In this document: piece after piece, positions 31,705 to 42,975 of the stretch
Layout: each line of letters starts with the position of its first letter
Position numbering within the stretch: the first letter of the stretch is position 1
NCBI GenBank assembly: GCA_965240325.2
Contig: OZ251250.1
Location: 372,001 to 436,000 of the forward strand
DNA length: 64,000 nucleotides
Direction of reading: 5' to 3'
Origin: Rebecca billardiae RCC1528
Taxonomy: Eukaryota; Haptophyta
Notes under the pieces: model-generated
The model's database searches: none
Told to the model about the DNA's origin: nothing
What the model saw: the letters and a program-made list of their open reading frames with translations, nothing else
Made by a program: the position numbers and the translations under genes

Positions 31705-33229
31705 CTAAGCGGTGCCGTTGGCGAGGGCAGCGTCCGGCGCGCTGCGGCCGAGCAACTGCCGGAGCTCCTCCTGCGCGCCCGCCGGGATGTGCCACCGCTC
31801 GAAAATGTCGCGCAGCTCGTGTTCTACTCGTACGGCCTCATCGGCTCCAAGCCCGGGCTTGGGCGCGGGCGGCGCGGCGGCGGCATCCGGCGCGTGGGCC
31901 GCGTGCGCGGCCAACGAGCCCGCCCGCCGCGGCACCGGGCTCGGCTGCGGCGTCGGCGCGGCCGCGTCGCGCGCCTCGCTCACCGCGGCCGCGCACCACG
32001 GGTGGCTGAGCACCTCTGCGATCGGCAGCCGGCCGTCGGGCTCTCGCACGATCAGCGCGCGCACCAGCCCCTTCGCCTCCTCGGAGACGCCCTCCCACTC
32101 GTGCCCGCCCATCTCGTACTCCGCGGCACCCACGAGCCTCAGCAGCTCGTCCTCGTCCTCCGCGCTGAACGGGGCGGCGCCCGCGAGCATCACGTACAGC
32201 AGCACGCCTAGGCGAAAGGGGGCGCGGGGGGCGCGGGGCGCGGGGAGCGGGGGCGCGGAGGCGGCGGCGGGGCTCACGCGCAGCGGCGCGATGGCTTCCG
32301 CCGCACGCGCACGCCGCCGCGCCGCGCGCCGCGCGCTGGCGCGGTGCGCCTCCCCGCGCGCGCCGACCCCATCCGCCGTGCGGCGCGCGCGCGCGCCGCG
32401 CCTCACCGAGGCTCCACACGTCCGCGCGCTCGTCGTACGGCGTGCCGTCGTCACCCTCGTACCAGCTGAGCACCTCGGGAGCGACGTAGTCGGGCGTGCC
32501 GCACAGCCCGGTGAGCGGCACCCGCTGCTGCTGCGCGCCGCCCGTCGGCGCGCGCGGCTCGGGCGGCGGCGCCGCGCCCGCGCGCTTGGCCGGCGCGCGC
32601 AGCCCAAGCCCCGCACCCTGCGCCCCCGCGGCTGCGCCCGCGGGCTGCAGCTCCGCGGGCTGCAGCAGCTCGCCCGCGTACCCAAAGTCAATCAGCTTGA
32701 GCTCAGAGCCGCGCGCGCTGCTGAACATGATGTTCTCGGGCTTGAGGTCGCGGTGCGCCACGCCGAGCGCGTGCAGGTGCTCCGTCGCCAGCGCGATCCG
32801 CGCGAACAGCCGCTTCGCCTCCGCCTCGGGCAGCGCGCCGTGCTCTGCGACGCGCGTGAAGAGCTCGCCGCCCTCGAGCAGCTCGATCATGATGTACACG
32901 GCGTCGGCGCAGTAGACGACCTCGCGCAGCAGGACGACGTACGGGTGGTTGAGGCGGCGGAGGATGCGCACCTCCACCTCGAACGCGTCCACCGCCTCCT
33001 CGCCCTCGCCGCCGCCGCCGTCCTCGTCCTCGTCTGCAAACGTGCCGCACTCGATCACCTTTGCAGCGAACCGCTCGCGCGTGCGCTTGCACGTGGCGAC
33101 GTGGACGACGGAGAAGCGCCCCTGACCGAGCTCGTCGCCGAGCTCGTACTTCTCCTCGATCGACTCGCAAACGCAGTCGCAGCTTGCGCGCACGCGCGCG
33201 AGCCGCTCGGCGAGCGCGTCGTCCGGCAT
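31705..33229 (-). CDS. CaMK-type serine/threonine protein kinase
   Basis: Two exons, 33229-32407 and 32207-31705, giving 441 residues. The splice restores WSLG-VLLYVMLAG, a conserved kinase segment. Motifs: Gly-rich loop GQGRFSVV (35-42), catalytic Lys57 (FAAKVI), HRDLKPEN (159-166), DFG (181-183), GTPDYVAPEV (244-253). An unusual insertion of about 55 residues (Ala/Pro rich) lies between DFG and the APE motif. The C terminus has a short helical tail (VRVEHELRDIFERWHIP) but no EF hands. The sequence is closest to the CaMK/DAPK-like group; calmodulin binding is not shown. I chose the ATG at 33229 because upstream sequence belongs to the shared promoter. Confidence 0.85.
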
Positions 33230-33429
33230 GGTCCAGATGCGCGCCGCCGCGCGCGGTTGGGACTTGGGAGCCAGCGGATCTCGCTGTTCATGAGCACAAC
33301 CGTGAGCTCTCCCAGCGCGCAGGAACAACGGTCCGGACGCACGTTGAGGGCCGGTGCAAGCGGCGGCAGCGAGCAGCAGGGCGCCAGGCTTTGCCACACG
33401 GCCCGCTCAACGGCCCCAGCCGCGCCGAG
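33230..33429. promoter_or_regulatory. Shared divergent promoter region (kinase and TBCB genes)
   Basis: A 200-bp gap between two start codons in opposite directions. No TATA box is evident. The tight spacing suggests coupled transcription. Confidence 0.55.
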
Positions 33430-34615
33430 ATGGATGGCAAGATCAAGCACGTGTGCTCGGATGGGTCGGAGGTGATGATCGATGCGCACCCAAAGATCAA
33501 GAACCACTCCGTACTCGCGCTCCGCCAGTGGACCACGATGGACACGGGCGGGCAGAACCGCGGCGACAGCACGGTGCTGCTGCACGTGACGCACTCCAAC
33601 CTCGCGCGCCACTTCCACGAGCTGCGGCTCGACATGCACATGACCATCGAGTCGCTGAAGGACAAGCTGCGCGCCCATGTGGGCACGGGCTCGGCGCACA
33701 TGTGGCTCACGCTCATCGACGACAGCAATCAGATGGTGCGCGGCCGCGCGCAACTCATCGGGCGCCACTGCGCTACGCCCACCCGCCTGCCGCTGAGCCC
33801 GCGTGTGTCCGCCGCCCCGGCTGCGCCCGGCAGATTGCCGACCTGGATGACGACTCGCGCATGCTCGGCTACTACTCGCCCTACGATGGCTGCACCATCC
33901 ATGTGCGCGCGCGCGCGCGCGCGCCGTGCGCGCCCGGCCCTCGCCGCCGCTGAGCCGCGACGCCCGCGCACCGCCCACGCCGCCTCGCGCGCAGATCACG
34001 GACCTGGACCCGCACTCGATCGCCGCGAACGGCGGGCTGGACGACGTCTCGCTCGTCCAGAAGTACGAGATCTCGGAGGAGAACTACATGAAGCGCGAGG
34101 ACAACTTTCGAAAGTTCCGCGCGCAGAAGCTCGCAAAGGACCCGAGCTGGTCGATCGCCAAGGAGATGAAGATGCGCGAGTACGCGCGGATGAAGAAGCT
34201 CGACCCGTCGTGGGAGCCGCCGCCCGAGCCGGAGAAGAAGATCATCGACGACCCCGAGTACCAGGCCGCCGAGGCCGCGGCGTTCAGCGTGGGGCAGCGC
34301 TGCCAGGTGAAGGTGGGCGAGCGGCGCGGCGAGGTGCGGTACGTGGGCAAGGTCAACGGCATCGGGCTGGGCTACTGGGTGGGCGTGTGCTACGACGAGC
34401 CGGTGGGGAGGAACGACGGCTCGGTCAAAGGGTTCCGGTTCTTCGAGTGCCCCGAAAACTACGGCGCCTTCGTCCGGCCGGACAACCTGGAGGTGGGCGA
34501 CTTCCCCGAGCGCGGCCTGTCTGACCTCGAGTCGGACGAGGACGAACTCGAAGAGGACGGCGCGGCCGACGCCGGCGCGACCGCGCGCACAGTCGAAGCG
34601 GACGGGTCAGAATGA
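33430..34615 (+). CDS. TBCB: Tubulin-folding cofactor B
   Basis: Three exons, 33430-33735, 33834-33902, 33995-34615, giving 331 residues. TBCB binds alpha-tubulin after its release from the chaperonin and hands it to cofactor E. The order is as in the family: a short N-terminal extension, a ubiquitin-like domain (about 48-130; VLLHVTHSNL, IESLKDKLRAHVGTG), a coiled linker (YMKREDNFRKFRAQKL), then a CAP-Gly domain (about 223-292) with G263-R-N-D-G267, the equivalent of the GKNDG tubulin-tail binding motif, and an acidic tail. The N-terminal extension of about 45 residues is longer than usual. Confidence 0.93.
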
Positions 34616-35819
34616 GGCACGGCTGGCGCCTGCGCAGTGCGACGGACCGGTCCGGTGTTGTCAGGGCTGAGCTGCCCTCGCCCGCCTCGTTCGGTTTGTG
34701 CAGCCCGGCCCTGCGGGCCCGCCGCGGAGGGCGGCGGCGGGCTTAGATTGCCTCAGGCTCACTGATCTAATCCGCTGCGCTGCGCGCGGTGAGCCCGAAA
34801 AATGTTCGTTCGAGGGCGTGGAATTGAAAAGCGCGGCGGCCTTTTCCTTTTCAAGCCGCAAGGCGCGTTTCTCGCGCGCAGCGAGTTTTAATTAGCTGCG
34901 CGGGCGGCAAAACGTCGTCTCGCAATTGCGCATCTTGAGCGACGGCGGGCGTCGCCGCTGCCAGTCGAACCGCCCGACGGCGACCGGGCCGAGGGTCGCC
35001 TCCGTCCCGGTGAGGACGCGGGACCCTCGCAGACTGCGGCGGCGCGAAAGCTAGTGCCCGATTGTCATCATCCCTAGCGTACATGTATCAAAGCATGTGC
35101 GCGGCTACCATCAACATACATATGTAAGGAGCGCCAGCACGATATTCGCGAAGCGTGAGCGTCATCACTCATCAGCCGCCCGGGCAGCGTCAGCATGTCC
35201 TCGTCGCTCGTTGCAGCCCCGCCACCCCGCAACGACCGCATCGACCCGCTCTGTCGGCAGCTCTGCCTCTTGAGCGGTGATCCGGCCGCCGCGCAGCACC
35301 GCACAGGTGCACGTGCTCACGCCGCCAGCGCGCGGCACGGCTCTGGAGGGAGGGCCCACGCCCCCCACAGAGCCAGCCGGCGTCGGAGCGGCACAAAGCC
35401 CGCCAGCGGCGCGAGCGGCACTCGACACAGCGTGCGGGTGCGCGCCGCGGCGCGCGAAACGCCCCGCGCCGGTCGTGCCTCGCCGACAGATGCCCGCCCG
35501 AACGTCGCGCTGTCCCTGCGTGATCGCGCACGCGCGCACCGGCGCAGCCGCGCGCTGCGCCGGTGGATCTCAAAACGAGGCCTCGGCGTGTGCGCGCTGC
35601 CCGCGCCACACGCGCCGGCCGTCGCCGCCGTCGCGGGGCGGCGCGCCGCCGCGACAGCGCCGCGCTGGCCGTCAGCTGAGAGAGGTGAAGAATATGGTCA
35701 TCGTCAGCGGGCCCATGGGCTGCCGCAGGTACAGTCGTCCCCGGCGCACGCCGCTGCGCCGCGCACCGCCGAGGTGGCGTGACGCGCAGTGGCGCGCACG
35801 CCGCGCCGCCGCGCGCCGC
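34616..35819. other. Gene-poor gap
   Basis: About 1.2 kb between the TBCB stop and the V-ATPase c-like stop. No domain was recognised on either strand. The first half has GC-rich inverted motifs (near 34705-34745) and the second is ordinary GC-rich sequence with shadow frames only. Confidence 0.4.
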
Positions 35820-36486
35820 CTACTCCATCAACGCCTCCGCACCCTCGCAGATCGAGTTGTCGTTCTTCGTCGCGACGATCAGACCGACGATCAGACCGTA
35901 CAGCCCAAGCGCCGAGGCGAACGACCAGATGAGCACCATGCCGATGTAGAGCTTGGGCTGCCGCGCGGAATCGCGCACGCCAATGTCACCGCACATGCCG
36001 ATGGACAGGCCCGACGCAAGGTTGCTCAGGCCGACCGCGAGCCCCGCGCCAAAGTGCGCATACCTGCGCGGACGTCGTGGATGCACGCGCGGGCGTCGCG
36101 GCGCGCGGACCCGCGGTCAGTCGGCCGCCAGGGCGGCAGCGCGCGCGCGCGCCGGAGATAATTGCGCGCGTGAGGCGGGTGCGCACGCGCGCGCACCCGC
36201 TGAACAGCGAGTAGTTGTCGACGTCGACCGAGTTGGCGATGATCACGGCGATGATCAGGCCGTAGATACCGCAGACTCCGGCCATGATCACCGGCAGCAT
36301 GCTCTTGATCACCATCTCCGGCTGCACGCGGTGCCGCGGGAGCTTGGCCATCGCCGCCATGCCGACCGCACTCTTCCACGTGCCGTAGGCGGCGCCCATG
36401 TTGCCGAAGACGAGCGCGGACGCCGCGCCGAGGAAGCCAAAGTACGAGGCATAGCTCGGGCAGTACACCAGCGCGGCTGACGACAT
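35820..36486 (-). CDS. ATP6V0C: V-ATPase 16-kDa proteolipid (subunit c-like), essential Glu replaced by Ser
   Basis: Two exons, 36486-36197 and 36063-35820, giving 177 residues and four transmembrane helices. The sequence is plainly V-ATPase c: [22 protein letters not shown] in helix 1, [20 protein letters not shown] in helix 2, [19 protein letters not shown] in helix 3, and [21 protein letters not shown] in helix 4. The family's proton-carrying Glu in helix 4 (FAEVLGLYG) is Ser147 here (TCG codon, read directly), and helix 2 offers no acidic substitute. If correct, this copy cannot carry protons as a normal c subunit does. It may be a structural or regulatory paralogue, a decaying copy, or a base-call error. 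Confidence 0.9.
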
Positions 36487-37094
36487 TGCGCCTGCGTGCG
36501 TCTGGGGACGACGATGGAGCTTCTGCCGACTCTGAGCACTGCTGCACTCCTTCGGGGCTCGGCGAGGAGCAGGCTCTTCTGGCCCGTTCACTGCGCATCG
36601 GGGTCGGCCCCGAGGCATCCGGACTCAACCGAAATGAGCCCGGACAGTCCGGATGAGCTTCAACAACTTGTCATCATCAAAGCCGCACCTAAATAATAAT
36701 CAGAGCAGACCCAAATCACGCCGGCAGATTGAGGCTGCTTTGCTATGGCGCAGCGTCCCAGACTTGAAGATTGTATTCACGCAGTTCGCGAGCCCATTAT
36801 GCGAATACTCATGCGAAGATGCGTTTCTATCTACGAATACATAACGAGCGCCCTCGCCCCTGTCGCCAGCTCCACACGCGGCGAGGCTCAAAGCAGGGCG
36901 CTGCGCGGGGGCCGCCCCAACTTGCAGGCGCGCCTGGGTGCTCTCGCGCTCGCTGTGCGCGAGGCACGCGCCGCCGGTGCGTGTGCAGCCCCGCAGGTGG
37001 CGCTCTACGCCCCGCCACTGCCACCAGCCGCGCGCACAAGCCGCGCGCCACGCGGCCTCCTGCCTACGCCGGCGGGTACCGCGCGCTGCGCGCC
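36487..37094. other. Divergent intergenic region
   Basis: Between the V-ATPase c-like start (minus) and the orphan membrane protein start (plus). The first 370 bp are AT-richer. An additional upstream exon of the plus-strand gene could lie near 36900-37090, but no splice site is compelling. Confidence 0.4.
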
Positions 37095-37908
37095 ATGGGG
37101 CCCCTTTTCGGCGGCCGCCGCAACTACGAGGACGCGACCGCGGTGGCGGACGGGCTGCCCGGCCCGCCGCGGAGAGAACCGCCGCCGCTGGACAGAAAAC
37201 CGTCGAACAGCATCCTCAAACGCTCGCCCTCGGGGAACCACCTCGAGAGCGGCCTGCCGCTCCCAGACGGCGTGCCAGCCGCCGACCCCAAGGGCAGTCC
37301 GCACGGCAGCGGCAGAGCACAGCGCAGCTCGAACGAGGTGCGCGGCGCGCGGCGGGTGCTGGCGTGCGCCGCTTGAGCGCACCACGCCGCGCCCGCGCCC
37401 GCGCTGCTCACACCGCCGCGCTCCCTCCGCGCGCGCGCCGCCGGCCGCAGAGCGGCGGCCCGCTGAGCGCGCTCTCGCGCCTGGCACACGGCGGCCATGG
37501 CGCAGGCCCGGGGAGCGACGGCGGCTCGGTGAATAAGCGCACGGCGGCCAGTGAGGGTGGGTCGGTGAACAAGCGCATGTCCTTCTCCGACCAGCACGGC
37601 ATGGACCTCTCCACCGTGCACGAGGTGACGGACACGCACTACAAGCGCACCTGCCTGCAGCGCAACGCTGGCCTAAGTGCGCGGCCGCGCGCACGGCGCG
37701 GCGCGGCTCTCGCGCGCGCGCCGCGGGGTCTCGGCGCGCGCGTGTCCTGAAGCGCCACCCCCCCGCGCCCTCCTCCCCCGCGCGCGCAGTCACCGTCGGC
37801 GTGTGCTTCCTGCTCACGATCGGCTGCGCCATCGCCATCGCCGTGATCTTCACCTCGCGGTCTGACGAGGAGGAGGGGGGCGGCGCGGCACAAGAGGGGG
37901 AGACATGA
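37095..37908 (+). CDS. Orphan protein with C-terminal membrane anchor
   Basis: Three exons, 37095-37337, 37451-37676, 37790-37908, giving 195 residues. All junctions have GTGCGC donors and CAG acceptors and keep one frame. The N-terminal part is polar and Pro/Ser/Asn rich with a repeated GGSVNKR motif (twice) and several Arg/Lys-x-x-Ser sites of kinase-substrate type. The end has a single hydrophobic helix (VTVGVCFLLTIGCAIAIAVIF), followed by an acidic tail. No family is recognised. The layout suggests a tail-anchored or single-pass adaptor on an internal membrane. An upstream exon is possible. Confidence 0.6.
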
Positions 37909-38498
37909 CGCAGGGCGGCCGCGGCGCCGCGCGGCGCGGCGCGGCGGCGCGAGCCGCGTGGTGGGCGTCGTGGGGGGCAGCGCCGTGCTGCTTGGGCGCG
38001 CGATGCCGAGGACTACTGTACTGTGCATGGCGGCGGCGGGAGGATTCGCCTGAATCTGCCGCTATATCCATGCGCGTGATGGCTGCTATCTATGGCTGAT
38101 GGCGCCGCGGCCTCCGTCCGAGCAGGGACGGCTGCATGCGAGCAGCTCGATGGCCCCGTGGCCGACTGGTGACTTGGGCCGATCGCCAATGCGCGCGCCA
38201 TTGGCGCCTGCGCGCTGGCCGCCGCCCTCACTGACGGGATCCGGAGAGTCTGCCGTGCTCGCACTGATGCTTCAGCTTATGCGGACGGTGTGACTGTGAG
38301 GGGCCGCTGTCAGTGTCAGGCCGGCGACGGGCGAGTGAGTCGCTTGGCCGTCATCCCGCATCCGCCTCATCCGGCTCCGGCTCCGGCCCCGGGCCGGGCG
38401 GCCCGTTGGGGGTCGGGCCGAGGCGGCCGAGCCGCTGTCTGGTCTGCCGTCTGCCCCGCGGAGGGTCCGGTGTCGGTGATATCGAATCATAATATTAT
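37909..38498. other. Intergenic gap, no gene seen
   Basis: A 590-bp region between the orphan membrane protein and the tandem duplication. It contains only short shadow frames. An AT-rich stretch (38480-38500) marks the edge of the first repeat copy. Confidence 0.4.
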
Positions 38499-41157
38499 AT
38501 GGGTTGGCGCTGCGCGTCAACTTGGGCTGGAAACCTGTTTCTGAAACGCATGATGGCACGCCGGGCCGGTAGCCCGAGCTCGGAATTCCGACGCTGCCAA
38601 CGGCGCCACAGGGGCGCAGCGGCGGGGCTGACGACGCGCGCGCGTGTGCACGTCTGCAACGGAGTGCGCGCTGCAATGACTGGCCCGTCCGCAGCACCAC
38701 GCCCCGCGCTGTGAGTGAGAGTGTGGCCCGCGCCCAAGCGAGAACGCGGGCCGGGCGGCACTCCGCCGACCTCGCCGGCCGCCGACCAGCCCGCGGCCGC
38801 CTGCTGCAGCTCGTGGAACACGCAGTCGCGCGCTCGCGCGTGGAGGGCGGACCTGCGCGTATGCGCCCGCCGGGCTTGCCGCTTCATCCGCTGGCACCGC
38901 AGTGCAGGTCGAGCCGTCCGCCGCCCACCGAGCCGGCGCCACGCCTCGCGCTCGTGCTCGAGCTGAGGCGGCGGCGTGTCGCCCGAGCCGGCGGGGTCGC
39001 GCGCGTGCGCGTGGTGGGCAGCCTCGCGCGTGCGCCCGCCGCGCGCCCCGCGTCTCTCGCTTGGCGCCGCACGCGAGCCGCTCGTCGCGCGACCGAACGA
39101 GACGTCAATCGCAAGGGCGACCCTTGGAATGGCGTGGGCTCTCCGCCTTGTCGTCCTTCACGGGACGTCGTCGACGCGAGGCCGCGCGGTTGCTCCGATG
39201 CTCGTAGTCCAATGCAAGATGATACCCGCGTGCCAATATCAGCGCGCCCCTCTGCTCGTGAAATGTCTAGCGAGAAAGTGACGGATCGTGTATGTGAATG
39301 TGAGGTGTGAACTCGCGACACGACGAATGCGCCGATGCGATTCGCGCGAATGTGAGTACGCAAAGCGTCGAACGACGAGCGGTTTTTGACCGAACGACGA
39401 GCGGCTTTTGTCCTATCGAGCGCGTAAGCGGGTACGCGAATTGCGCATATGTGACCCGGCGACAAACAGACAAACTGGGTGGTGAGCCGGGCGTCAAAAA
39501 AAGGGGTGCGACGGGCTGGTCCCCAGCGTGAAGTCGTGCCTTTGTTCTCGTGGGTTTCCAGAATATGGGTTGGCGCTGCGCGTCAACTTGGGCTGGAAAC
39601 CTGTTTCTGAAACGCACGATGGCTCGCAGCCAGTAGCCCGAGCTCGGAATTCCGACGCTGCCAACGGCGCCACAGGGGCGCAGCGGCGGGGCTGACGACG
39701 CGCGCGCGTGTGCACGTCTGACCACGCAGTGCGCGCTGCAATGACCGGCCCGTCCGCAGCACCACGCCCCGCGCTGTGAGTGAGAGTGTGGCCCGCGCCC
39801 AAGCGAGAACGCGGGCCGGGCGGCACTCCGCCGACCTCGCCGGCCGCCGACCAGCCCGCGGCCGCCTGCTGCAGCTCGTGGACCACGCAGTCGCGCGCTC
39901 GCGCGTGGAGGGCGGACCTGCGCGTATGCGCCCGCCGGGCTTGCCGCTTCATCCGCTGGCACCGCAGGCGAGCCGCTCGTCGCGCGCAGTGCAGGTCGAG
40001 CCCTCCGCCGCCACCGAGCCGGCGCCACGCCTCGCGCTCGTGCTCGAGCTGAGGCGGCGCGTGTCGCCCGAGCCGGCGGGTTCGCGCGCGTGCGCGTGGT
40101 GGGCAGCCTCGCGCGTGCGCCCGCCGCGCGCCCCGCGTCGCTCGCTTGGCGGCGCACGCGAGCCGCTCGTCGCGCGACCGAACGAGACGTCAATCTCGCC
40201 TGTCGTCCTTCACGGGACGTCGTCGATGCGAGGCCGCGCGGTTGCTCCGATGCTCGTAGTCCAATGCAAGATGATACCCGCGTGCCAATATCAGCGCGCC
40301 CCTTTGCTCGTGAAATGTCTAGCGAGAAAGTGACGTTTCGTGTGAATGTGGAGTGTGAACTCGCGACACGACGAATGGGCCGATGCGATTCGCGCGAATG
40401 TGAGTACGCAAAGCGCCGAACGACGAGCGGCTTTTGTCCTATCGAGCGCCTAAGTGGGTACGCGAATTGCGCATATGTGACCCGGTGACAGACGGGTCAG
40501 CCGGGCGTCAAAAAAAGGCCTGCGACGGGCTGGTCCCCAGCGTGAAGTCGTGCCTTTGTTCTCGTGGGTTTTCAGCGCGCCCCTTTGCTCGTGAAATGTC
40601 TAGCGAGAAAGTGACGTTTCGTGTGAATGTGGAGTGTGAACTCGCGACACGACGAATGGGCCGATGCGATTCGCGCGAATGTGAGTACGCAAAGCGCCGA
40701 ACGACGAGCGGCTTTTGTCCTATCGAGCGCCTAAGTGGGTACGCGAATTGCGCATATGTGACCCGGTGACAGACGGGTCAGCCGGGCGTCAAAAAAAGGC
40801 CTGCGACGGGCTGGTCCCCAGCGTGAAGTCGTGCCTTTGTTCTCGTGGGTTTCCAGAACCGCGTGCCAATATCAGCGCGCCCCTTTGCTCGTGAAATGTC
40901 TAGCGAGAAAGTGACGTTTCGTGTGAATGTGGAGTGTGAACTCGCGACACGACGAATGGGCCGATGCGATTCGCGCGAATGTGAGTACGCAAAGCGCCGA
41001 ACGACGAGCGGCTTTTGTCCTATCGAGCGCCTAAGTCGGTACGCGAATTGCGCATATGTGACCCGGTGACAGACGGGTCAGCCGGGCGTCAAAAAAAGGC
41101 CTGCGACGGGCTGGTCCCCAGCGTGAAGTCGTGCCTTTGTTCTCGTGGGTTTCCAGA
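38499..41157. repeat. Tandem segmental duplication with nested 3' amplification
   Basis: A unit of about 1,066 bp (38499-39564) is repeated at 39565-40571, with the same start (ATATGGGTTGGCGC) and small indels. The last part of the unit is then repeated further: the segment starting CAGCGCGCCCC occurs at 40292, 40573 and 40873, spaced 281 and 300 bp apart. Each copy ends near CTCGTGGGTTT. The copies are nearly identical, so the array is recent and probably grows by unequal exchange. No protein domain was recognised. Terminal inverted repeats are not evident. Confidence 0.85.
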
Positions 41158-42654
41158 ATATTATTAATATGAAAGTCACCGTGCCGATTGATGAGGGCGC
41201 CAGCTCGGGCAGCGCATGGCCGCCGTGGCCGCGGACGGCGCAGGCCTCACCGCGCGGGTCTGTCACGTCGACGTCGGCCGCGATGCCCGTTAATAAGCGG
41301 AAGCCTAAGGCGGTTGGTCTTCAAGGACGAGCTCGCCGCGGCGCGCCGCGCGGATTCATCAGTCATTCACTCCGTCCCGCCGCCGCGGCGCCGCCGCGGC
41401 AGCGTGCACGACTACTACGGCTACGTACTAGCTACCGTACTAGTACTAGTACTACTTCGGTATCAGGTCGTCAGTCATCTGACTGGCAGCACTGCGTCCG
41501 TTCATGACACGACCGCCGCTATCCGCCTGGCATGCACGCAGCGTCATCCGGCGAGTAAGCGGCCGCCTACTTTAAGCGCCGCGCCACGCCGCGCTGCCCC
41601 GTAGCACTTGCCGGCGGCTGCACGGGCCGGCGCCGTGCCGGCGCAGCCCCAGCCGTGCGCGTCGGACGAGCAATACTTTATATTCTAATCAGTCGTTATT
41701 AGTAACGCGTATTATTATTATTCATCACGACTATACGGGCCGCCCGCCGTCAGTCATAAGCCCGCCCGCGCCAATAACCCGGCGGTATAACGGTTATTAT
41801 TAATAACGGCCTCGTATAGTAATCAGAACCTCAACCAGGCGCGGACGTATACCGACGACACACGACCGCGTGAGACTGAGCGCGGACACGGTACGGTCAC
41901 GCGGGCACAGTCACACCCGGGGCGGGGCACGCCGGCATCGAGAACGGGCGGTGCAGCCGGCGGCGCGCTGTGTGATCAGGGTGGAAGCCGACCGCTGCCG
42001 CGCGCGACGTGAGCGAGCCGCTGGCGGGTGCATGTCGGTCAGCTGCAGATGATGATGCGGCGAACAGGCGCGCTACCGCCTGCTCCACCTCGCGCGGCTT
42101 GGTCTTCGTGCCGTGCTCACACACGCTCGCGATCAATGGCAAATTCGACGTCGAGCGCCTGAGTGCTGTCTCGAAAGGTGCCTTCCCCCTCGCTCAGGGC
42201 GCGCACGTCGGCGTGGTCGAGCGCTGCGCGCGTCGCTGCGGCCTGCTGAGCGTCAGCGAGGCGCTTGTCAGGGTTCGCCTGCTTGCTGCGTCACGGTGCG
42301 CGAGCGCGCCACGCGCACGACCACGTGTGTGCGCTTCCGAGACGTAATTGCTGGTGGCAAGCGCAGACTGCCCCGAGTGCGCCTTGTCCGAGGCCCCCGC
42401 GCCAGCGGCGGCCAGCCGCCTGCACGGCCCGAGCAGCGGCCCGAGCTGCAACAGCAGAGGCCGCGCACGCCTTCAAGAAAGCTTCGCCCTTGCGCGCTGG
42501 AGGCGTGTTGCGAGTATATTCTTCTGCTGCGTTAGCGCGCCACGCTTGCCCGTCTTCTTCTACGAAGGCCTCGTTAGGCGAGCTTCACAAGCACTCGCGC
42601 ATGTGGTCCGAGCCTCCTGCCCGGCTCCTGAGCGCGGGCGCACGGTTGCGCGCT
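41158..42654. other. Gene-poor region
   Basis: No supported gene. Around 41400-41460 there are CTAGTA-type palindromic tracts and at 41660-41830 an AT-rich stretch of ATTATT and TTATTAATAA motifs. 41870-42650 is GC-rich with short shadow frames. Confidence 0.4.
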
Positions 42655-42975
42655 CGTGCGCATGGTGTGAGCAGTGCAGCAGGAGATCAGCACACGTTCG
42701 AGCAAGGGTGCAAGCGCCTACCCCAACCGGTGCACCCTGCACGAGCTCGAACCGCCCTGCCGCGAGGTCGAGGCCCACCTCCTCGACACACTCGCGTACG
42801 CCGCGAGCGGCGTCTCGCCGCGCTGGGCGAGCTCGCCCAGCAGCGCGACGTGGGCGCTCCAGCGGCCGCGCTCGCTCGCGATCCACTGGATCAGCAGCAG
42901 CTCGGGCGCCGCCTCGCTCGCGCCCGTCTGCAGCACGGCCGCGACGCCGGATGTCGTGCGGTGAAGAGCCGAGCC
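42655..42975 (-). pseudogene. Nudix hydrolase relic, frameshifted inside the Nudix box
   Basis: On the minus strand, one frame reads SGVAAVLQTG, then a WSAH segment and RGETPLAA (about 42970 to 42805). The Nudix box then continues in another frame as RECVEEVGLDLAAGRFELVQG (about 42795 to 42735). Together these give E-x7-REUxEExGU across a frame break at about 42800, best explained by a 4-bp deletion in a GCGG-rich run. The order resembles small Ap4A-type Nudix enzymes. An intron cannot explain so small a shift. It could also be a sequencing error in a live gene. Confidence 0.45.
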
